DNA from: Cricetomys ansorgei
Lineage: Eukaryota > Chordata > Mammalia > Rodentia > Nesomyidae
Direction: 5' to 3'
NCBI GenBank assembly: GCA_026225945.1
Contig: JAMJFZ010002561.1
Span: forward strand, 20,837 to 84,836
DNA length: 64,000 nt
Made by a program: the position numbers and the translations under genes. Below the pieces are notes generated by a model that saw nothing but the letters and a program-made list of their open reading frames with translations, was not told the origin of the DNA and made no database searches. Positions 57,061 through 64,000 of the stretch are shown here, one piece after another. The first letter of the stretch is position 1; every line of letters starts with the position of its first letter.

Positions 57061-57357
57061 TCATAACCACCATCACCACCACCATCACCACCACCACCAC
57101 CACCATCATCACCACCCCCCACCACCATCACTACCACCATCACCACCACCATCATCACCACCACCACCACCATCACTACCACCACCATCATCACCACCAC
57201 CACCACCATCATCACCACCCTCCCCCCCACCATCACCACCACATCACCATCATCACCATCACCACCATCACCACTACCACCACTACCATCACCATCACCA
57301 CCACTATCCCCACTCCCAGCATCACCAGCACCACCATCACCCCCCACCCCCCCGCCC
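57061..57357. repeat. (CAC)/(CAT) trinucleotide array, G-free on plus strand
   Basis: About 295 bp of CAC, CAT and CTA units. The plus strand contains no G at all from 57061 to 57318 (258 bp). Runs of C up to seven break the triplet phase several times. The open frames (His/Thr-rich plus; Val/Gly/Asp-rich minus) come from the array itself. Confidence 0.95.
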
Positions 57358-57359
57358 AT

Positions 57360-59430
57360 CTCCAATTATCCTCTGCCATGTTTTGGATCTCTATACCACA
57401 CCCAGGGACTTTTTTAGAATTGTTGCCTACTCAGAGGCCATGCCCTGCAAAGTGTGTATTACTTTACATTAATTCGTTTTCTATCTAACAAGTGATAAAA
57501 CCCGCGTGGGAATCCAGGCCTGAATGAATTAACACATCTTCTCTGTCCTCGTCTGTCCCCTCCCCCTGCTCCACCATCACCCCTATACTTGTAGCTGCTG
57601 TACCATCACTTTCCCCCTAAGGTGGCAAGAAGTGGAGGAGAGATAGCAAACTGTTCTCAAGCTTAAAATTAAACATGAAAATTTAACAATTAGCAAGTGA
57701 GAGAAAGTGAGCATGATTTTAAATTGGCCTAGGTATGTACATGCCGCATTAAGACAGTTTCTGAGCTGCAGACTTAAAGCCTTGGAGTAAAAGAGAAACA
57801 TATGAAACTTAGAATATAAAAGATAACCTGCATCTGATAGATTCCAGAGAGGGAAAGTATAACATCTGCCTTTCTGAAGACCTCTCAAGGTATATCACGT
57901 TCTTTCCTTAGACTTCTAATCCGTCAACAAAATAGAAGCAGCTGCTTCACTCTGTGCTTACTAGACATCGTGTGACACCGAAGGCCTTGGCTCTGTAATT
58001 CTCTGCAAATACACGCACTCAATATTTGATGAGTCTCAATGTGTATTTTCTTAAAAGGCCAACAGAGAGCCATAAACCGAGAGACTAAAGGACTACGCAG
58101 GGATGGTGAGCGGGAGGGAGGAAGTACGCAATGGAACAGCCCCCCAAAGATCACCTGCTCTATTTACTGTTGGAAATGTGACAGTCCCCTTAGTCTGATG
58201 TGACTTTCACAACTTCCCATAGTTAGATTGGGGGTGGGTTTCTTTTATGACACAAACAGATAATTGAAAGACAAGAGTGACCCTTAGGGAGAAGATAGAG
58301 GTCCTTAGTAGACCCATGGAGGAGATAGGTAAGGTACCCACTTGCAGGTGGGAGATTTATGGAGGTGATTTTTGTACATACCCAGGGGAAAAAGGAATCC
58401 TCCGGTGGTTGAGTTTATTATAGAAGATCCGATTTCCTCTAGGAAGGCTGAGGTCGGAGTAGGAAGTGGAGCAGCACATTCCTTAGGATTAAAGTGGAGC
58501 CCTCAGGCCAGGTCGGGAGGCCAGGTGTCTATGGAATTTCAGAGCTGTCCTAAGGAGACCTGACCTCCCTCAGTGTGCACAAGGAGCCAGGTGGCTTTGA
58601 ACTTTGCCGTGTAAGCATATGCTATTCCCCGAGGAAGGGAAATGCTTCATTTCTGCTAACCCTTGATATTAATTCTAATGTATAGCACATACCAACTGGG
58701 GAAAGCAGTGTTAAGACAGCATTTTTTCAGTGCTAGCCTTCTTAAATTCATGGTAAGGGCAATCTTGTTTCTGAAGCTGGGTCTGCCCAAGTCAGACATG
58801 GTTGTGCAGTAGCACCCTGAGAGTATTAACTCCGGACTTCTCGAAGCCAGCCAAATGGATGGATCTGGGAATGCGGAGTCCACGCTGTGATGAGACCCAC
58901 ACGCGCTGACCCAGATCAGTAGAACTGGGATAAAGGAGGGCTGAGGTGAATTCGAATCACGTGCCTAACTTTCAGTGGCAAGCTTTTGCAGTTACTTCAT
59001 TTCTGTCCTGGCCATAGAACGGAAGACACAGGCCGAGGTGTCACATCCAGCCCCAGGTCAGCTTCATGGCATGTAAGAGAGCCCGGAGCGCTCTGACTCA
59101 GGTTCGGTTTTCCTATTCAGACGTCAGGCCAGTTTTATTTCCTGTCTGAGTCTGACAACCTTTGGCTTCTGAGCCCTCTTATATGGTAACTTGCTTTTGG
59201 CTCGTGTCTGAGGACATTCTGAGTTGTATGGACCTTTTTAGGCTACTGCAATGCATCCTGTGTCCAGTGTCAGATTTTTAACTTTTCTCCCTCCCCTGGG
59301 AATTAATAAAAAAAACCAACTCATCTAAGCCTTCTATTTTCTTTCTAGCTTATATTTTATCTTCATTCCTTTCCTTGTTCACTGAGACAATGAAAAGATA
59401 ATGGTTTTTAGTTCCATGTATTTATTTAAA
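57360..59430. other. Non-coding interval, nothing recognised
   Basis: No exon or SINE was recognised. Short open frames on both strands lack motifs. No poly(A) tract marks a retrocopy. Confidence 0.5.
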
Positions 59431-59434
59431 CAGA

Positions 59435-59590
59435 TTTTGTTGTTTGTATTTAAAGTATGTGACACATAACGCACATATAGTAACAGAGTTACTGTGGTGA
59501 AGCAAATTGGCATTTCCATTGTCACATAGTTACCACATGTTGTGGCGAGAGCAGCTGAAATTGGTACCTCTGAGCTGTGAGCCTTGCACT
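59435..59590 (-). mobile_element. Old L1 fragment (antisense)
   Basis: GTATTTAAAGTATGTGACACATAACGC, ACAGAGTTACTGTGGTGAAGCAAATTGGCATTTCCATTGTC, ACATAGTTACCAC, TGTGGCGAGAGCAGCTGAAATTGG match the reversed L1M 3' segment (aaagtacacaacataatg ... gattactacagtcaagcaaattaacatatccatcacctcacatagttacc ... gtgagaacatttaaa). Confidence 0.7.
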
Positions 59591-59984
59591 CTTTGGTCTG
59601 AGGCTTGCTCTTACACTGGGTTGCAATTCTGGGCCTTTTCAAGCTATCCTTATAGATTATATGCTCCCAGGAATTTTTCTGCAAGGGTCCACAGAGCCCC
59701 AAGTCTGCTCTGTACTGTCCTGAGGGAAGAGTCCCACCCTAGCATGCTGTGCTGGGGTTTCTCTCAAGGGCCTGAATGCCTTTCCTCTATTATTCCAGAA
59801 TATAAAATGTAACTGAGAGACTTGTGTCCTCTGAGACCTATCTATTCCAATTAAAATATAATTAAATCAGAGCAGATTGAACAAGGGATCAATAACTTTT
59901 TAAACTACAGATATGGCTTTCCAAGTAAGTAGGATGGCTGCCTCTCAGAAATACTTTCTTACCATTTCATTTCATTTAAAAAAA

Positions 59985-60182
59985 CATTTAAGTTTAATTT
60001 ATGTGTATGTGTCTATATGCCACATGTATGTAGGGTCCTCCCAGAGCCAAGAAGAGAGTGTTGGATACCCTGTTACTATAGTTACAGGCAGTGTGAGCTT
60101 CCAGACCTGGGGGCTGGAAACTGACCTCAGGTCCTCCAGAAGAGCAGTAAGTGCTCTTAACTGACAAGCTTCTCTCCAGCCT
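59985..60182 (-). mobile_element. B3 SINE (antisense)
   Basis: TTAATTTATGTGTATGTG tail, GTATGTAGGGTCCTCCCAGAGCC, AGAAGAGAGTGTTGGATACCC, TAGTTACAGGCAGTGTGAGC, GGGGGCTGGAAACTGACCTCAGGTCCTCCAGAAGAGCAG, TGCTCTTAACTGACAAGCTTCTCTCCAGCC. Complete and well preserved. Its A-rich tail side follows a TTCATTTCATTT repeat. Confidence 0.94.
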
Positions 60183-60189
60183 CTGGATA

Positions 60190-62050
60190 GTGTTTCCTCG
60201 GTGCTGCCTGTGGCCCTGCCCTAATCCTGGCCCTAGCAAAGTCCGGACTTTTTGTCTCATAGTTCACCCAGCGTCAGAGTCCAAGAGAATGTTCTCCAGG
60301 GGACATTGTTATTTTGTTGTTGTTGTTTTAAGTAGAGTTGCCATATAAGATATAGAGGACAGTTTAGATTTGAATGTCAGACAGACAACAAATAGCCTTT
60401 TAGTACAAATATGTTATGTGCAGCATGGGAAAAACCAAAGCACAGTTTTATTTCGCTAAATCTGGCGGCCCTCAGAGCACAGCCTGTTCTGTTTTCTTGA
60501 CAACACGGCCACTGTTAGTATCTTAGGCGCCATTTTTCATCCTTTCAAACCACTTGTCTTCAAAACACTGAGTAGAAATATTTGCTCCAAAAATGGATTA
60601 TGTCTAATTTTACTTTGAGACATTAATAATGTCTCTCGACATGATTCAGCACCTCTTGCTTTGCTGCAAGACTAGAGACAGGTGTTCCTGAGCTCTGTAA
60701 CGTGGAAACCAGGGTACCTAAGATCGGCAAACTGCTTATTTGGATCTGATGTCCGAGCATGTGTCTTTAATTGCACAGCCAAGTCTGCACAAACTTTAAT
60801 ACTGTGCTTTTGGGCAAAAACACACACACGCCTGCAGCATGTGTCTCCTGCAGCGCCTCTGCTGTCTGTACGGGTAGAAGAAGGTTCATAACACTGAGAA
60901 ACGGAGCTTGGAAAACTTGTTACGGACCTCACAGCTCTGTAAGGGAAGTGTTTCTGAGCATGGGTAGTTTGAGGTCACTATTTTTGCAAGGAGGAATATT
61001 TAACTAGAGTTGAATTTAGCAATTATTTTCATCGAGCTATTTACAGTTGGGAAAATTAATGAAAATGTCATGCGTTTAATTACTGTTTGTTACTCTTAAT
61101 TAAAATGTTAATTGAGTACATTTGTGTGTACAACATACTTAATGTGTTTACTTTTTGACTAAGGGAGGGACAGTCCGATTTACCTTCTGTAGTCGACTGA
61201 TCAGTTGTTCGCTTAAATATTTTGGAGAAAAGATGAACGTATTTAGGGACATTAAAAGCAGGGTTTGAAAAGTCATTTTCCTGCTAGGGCTGAAGGTAGC
61301 AGGTATGAAGAAAATCAGCTCTTTAATCAGCAGAGAGGAAATCTACCAGAAGTGTGCATTTTAGACCTTTATTTGCATATGGGGAAAAAGGCCAGAAATT
61401 AATCAGCTGTAAAATGTCCATTTAGGATGACATTTGTAAGTAAAGCAATTGATTATGGAGAGATACGCTTTAAGCACAGTCTCGTTCCTAACAGCGGAGG
61501 CTTCAGGGTAATGAGAACCTTTGTGCTCTTTTATAGAGACGTGATTTTGACCTTTTCATTTGACCAACATTTGAAATAGTTGTTTAAAACAACAAGGAGA
61601 CCTATGCTGCAAAATTGGTTCACATTCTTCCATGACAATGGCCACGATTTCTCTTTTCCACACAGGCTGACCCTGTTAGGGAAGTGAGCGTATGCTGGTT
61701 TTGTTCTGAAAGGCAAAATATATATCACGTATCAGCATAAAAACAAAATGGTTCCTTTTCAAATAATTTATGAAGTGTAATGCTTTCCAAAATCAGCGTC
61801 AGCCAGGCAGCAGCCACCAGTGCGCAGGAGCTAGCAGCAAGCCCACAACTGAACAGCTCAGCTGCAGATGACGGAACAGATACCTCTCCATCGTCCTGGA
61901 GCTTCAAGCTTAAAGATTTCTTCTGTAACTAGAACCACTCTTGTGTTTCTTATTGATAGAATCCAAGGCTAAAGTTTACTAGAAAGAAAACCGAGCGCAT
62001 CTGAGAAAGCAATAATCATAAAAATAACCCGTAACTTTTCTTATAGGGTC
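60190..62050. other. Non-coding interval lacking recognised repeats
   Basis: About 1.9 kb with no SINE, LINE or microsatellite recognised beyond a short CACACACG run and GTTGTTGTTGTT. Locally AT-rich with TAATTA/TTAATTA-type sites at 61077-61107, CAGCTG at about 61404 and octamer ATTTGCAT at 61371-61378. Such repeat-poor stretches sometimes hold conserved enhancers; here that is only a possibility. No coding frame. Confidence 0.4.
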
Positions 62051-62054
62051 TCAC

Positions 62055-62215
62055 TTAGTCATCAAGCAATCTTGTGTATGTGAGAGTGATTCCCATTTTA
62101 CAGACCAGGAAACTGAGGCACAGCTTTTATCAGACCCCACGGCCAAATAAACAGCTGGACTAGACGTCAAGATATGACATTCTAGACTCAGTCTATCCTG
62201 TTTTTCTCCCACTCT
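62055..62215 (-). repeat. MIR (antisense)
   Basis: GAGAGTGATTCCCATTTTACAGACCAGGAAACTGAGGCACAG, a degenerate aagtaacttgcccaaggtcac section, then AAATAAACAGCTGGACTAG and TAGACTCAGTCTATCC match the reversed MIR core very closely at its left end. Confidence 0.9.
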
Positions 62216-62477
62216 CCCTATGAGTATTGAAAAGATGCAGCTCAAGACAGAAAGTGTTGAGCAATCACACATTTCAGCCGACTGTGGCAACTACAGTAGG
62301 TGCTTGTGTTAACACTTCAGCTTTAAACTTAATGGCTTGCTTATTTATAGTCTTTTAATGACTATTAACATGTTAAAGAATGATTTAAGGACGGACAGGG
62401 GGAGCATATGCTCATAAAATAAGAATTTTTGTTTGAGAATATTTGATCATTTTCTCATATGTCAGAAACCTCTTAAT

Positions 62478-62536
62478 GCAGCCACGTGGTACTGTAGCTC
62501 TGCCTCTTGCTTGCTGGATGATCATGGACAAGCTAT

Positions 62537-62571
<35 letters not shown>

Positions 62572-62835
62572 TTTTTGGTTTTTCGAGACAAGGTTTCTCT
62601 GTTGTAACTCTGGCTGTCCTGGAACTCACTCTGCAGACCAGGCTGGCCTCGAACTCACAGGGATCCGCCTGCCTCTGCCTCCTGAGTGCTGGGTTTAAAG
62701 GCCTGCGTCACCACCGCCAGGCCATGTGCAACTTGTTTAACCTCAACAAACTTTTGTGTCTTCTTTTATAAAGTGGAAATGATAATTTGTGCTTCACAGG
62801 GTTGTCAGAGGATGAAGGATACAGGAGAATGTTAA
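62478..62835 (+). repeat. MIR (sense), split by a B1
   Basis: Left part: CTGTAGCTCTGCCTCTTGC, TTGCTGGATGATCATGGACAAGCTATTT (62493-62538). Right part: TGTGCAACTTGTTTAACCTCAACAAACTTTTG, TCTTTTATAAAGTGGAAATGATAA, GGGTTGTCAGAGGATGAAGG and GGAGAATGTTAAATGTG (62724-62840). Together they rebuild a sense MIR: gctctgccacttgctagctg, gaccttgggcaagtta, cctcagtttcctcatctgtaaaatggggata, gggttgttgtgaggatt. The B1 and its tail lie in between. Confidence 0.85.
62533..62722 (-). mobile_element. B1 SINE (antisense) with (TTTA)n tail, inside MIR
   Basis: A (TTTA)n tract at 62535-62574 is the reversed tail. Then TTTTTCGAGACAAGGTTTCTC, TGTTGTAACTCTGGCTGTCCTGGAACTCACTCTGCAGACCAGGCTGGCC, TCGAACTCACAGGGATCCGCC, GCCTCTGCCTCCTGAGTGCTGGG and ACCACCGCCAGGCC. 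Nearly intact. ACAAGCTATTTA at the left and CAACTTGTTTA at the right look like a diverged target duplication. Confidence 0.97.
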
Positions 62836-62839
62836 ATGT

Positions 62840-64000
62840 GTCCCGAGGAGCCCAGCCTCAGGCCACAGAGCCTTGTGCTCTCAACTTTTACCCTAAGACT
62901 TTACTTGGGGGGGGGTCTCCTGGGAGAAAGCGTCCCTTCCCTAGACTCTACAGGAGCGACTGCTAAGACAGCTTGGTCTCCAGCCCTACCACCTGCCTGC
63001 TGTTCTGCACAACTGCATCCTCAGCCCAGCACCTTCCGGTGACTTGGCTCTGACTGCTTTGCTGGCAGGTCTTAGAGATACCCCTCTCTCCTGACTCAGT
63101 AGCCAGTAGTTTTCCACTCTTCTGTCTTCTCTGGACCCATCCCACCGATCTCTAAGGTAGCTGGAAACTTTTGTTCACGGACATCTTGCCAGTGAGATGT
63201 CTTCCTGCTTCATGTTAGCTGACCTGCCTCCATAGGTAAAGAATACTGAAAGAATTGGTGGGATTTTTTTCTGTTGAATCTCTTGCTTGTATATTGCAGT
63301 AGAGATTAAAGTCTTGATAGTTGCTGTTAAAAAGAGACAAAGTACAATATTGGGCTCATGCTAGAGCTGTACCACATATGAGCTGCAAGTGGTTCACATT
63401 ACATAAGCAAGTCTTCATGTTGAAATTATCAAGTTGGACATATAGTTAGATCTGTTGGGATAGCTCTGAAGAGATTTGGGGACAATATATGTGGTTGTGT
63501 ATTTTAACTCACATAAGAGAATAGGTGATAACAATTTAGATGGTTTGCCTGTAACTAGCAGTGGGTATTTATTTTAAATTAAGATTTAAGTTCTCCATCT
63601 TTTACACTATTAGACGTATTCACTGAGAACTTTTCCATTTTGCAAATTTCTATTCCAACAGCGGGATCATCTATTGGCATGGTGGAAAACAGATCCCTGG
63701 AGAGGAAGCTGCAGAGCACAGTTTCAAGAGCTCACTCTTGAAGATGGCTTTAGAAAGGAGAGGGGCTACCCTGGGCTGTTTTACCCCATCACCCTTGTCT
63801 GGGGTTTTCCACATGAGAGGGCAGTTTTTGATAAAAGTCTCCCTATAGTAGGTGTTAGAGAGAATGCATGGGTATCTCTGACTCATAATCTTTCCTTTTT
63901 AAAAAAAGAAATGTCCATTTTACATTGCTATGTGTACTGAATTAGTATGTATAACGGCATACATAAAATTTTGGCTTTTGATCTATTGTTATCACTGATG
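62840..64000. other. Non-coding interval, nothing recognised
   Basis: A G-run of nine at 62907-62915. No SINE, exon or RNA gene was recognised to the window end. The open frames at 63671-63940 are on both strands with no motif. Confidence 0.5.

Noticed and set aside
56988..57488. 166-codon His/Thr-rich plus-strand frame and its Val/Gly/Asp-rich minus-strand counterpart
   Set aside because: Created by the CAC/CAT array; flanks carry no coding or splice features.
62433..62771. 112-codon plus-strand frame with hydrophobic IYLFIYLFIYLF stretch resembling a membrane segment
   Set aside because: The hydrophobic run is the (TTTA)n tail and the remainder is an antisense B1, a well-known source of such false frames.

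Overview
The window reads as nuclear, non-coding DNA from a muroid (mouse-like) rodent. The evidence is the repeat content: B1 (7SL-derived) SINEs, B2/B3 (tRNA-derived) SINEs, a B4/RSINE1-type ID+B1 composite, rodent L1 3' ends, and older mammalian MIR, L2, L1M and MER2-like fragments, plus many (CA)n/(TG)n tracts. Two B1 copies end in a CACCACC-type form rather than the usual mouse CACCACGCC, and no young rat-type ID copies are present. That leans weakly towards a cricetid (hamster, vole or deer mouse). No family assignment could be checked against a library; all are from remembered consensus features.

I found no protein-coding gene, no convincing exon, no tRNA/rRNA/snRNA gene, no CpG island and no CRISPR array. 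All open frames are short and lie in simple repeats, SINEs or unconserved DNA. The longest non-repetitive one (226 codons, minus strand, 11337-12017) overlaps competing open frames on the other strand and matches no family I know. The stretch is best described as intergenic or deep-intronic.

Layout. 0-5 kb: a candidate solo LTR (about 392-1240), two MIR pieces and an ancient L1-like piece. 5-8 kb: a B1 with an expanded internal hexamer, B3 copies, an (AT)n tract and an inverted rodent L1 3' end. 8-14 kb: mostly unrecognised DNA with a MIR-like piece and an L2 3' end. 14.8-15.5 kb: a B2-type SINE running into a 580-bp CA array with 84-bp and 140-bp higher-order periods. 17.7-19.2 kb: two related rodent repeats and a B3. 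21-30 kb: MIRs, a CAA/CAG array with an 18-bp period, a 49-50 bp minisatellite and duplicated TG tracts. 31.7-35.3 kb: an old antisense L1 carrying several nested insertions, mostly antisense SINEs. 36-44 kb: B1, B2, L1 3' end, old L1 and paired SINEs. 44-50 kb: a rodent repeat, a MER2-like DNA transposon, an L1M 3' UTR, a B1, and the second copy of an unclassified dispersed repeat whose first copy is at 31.7 kb. 50-55 kb: a B3 inserted in a B1-like element with visible target duplication, a B4/RSINE1 element and a 63-bp tandem duplication. 55-64 kb: a G-free CAC/CAT array, a B3, MIRs, and a MIR split by a B1. The 60.2-62.0 kb interval has no recognised repeats and is AT-rich, so it is a weak candidate for conserved regulatory DNA.

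The genes-working-together question does not apply here. What the sequence records is layers of retrotransposition (L2/MIR, then L1M/MER2, then B1/B3/rodent L1) and later expansion of simple repeats, often next to SINE tails. I saw no sign of a new biological system. The items most worth a second look are the unclassified repeat pair, the candidate LTR, the CA array's higher-order structure and the local tandem duplications.
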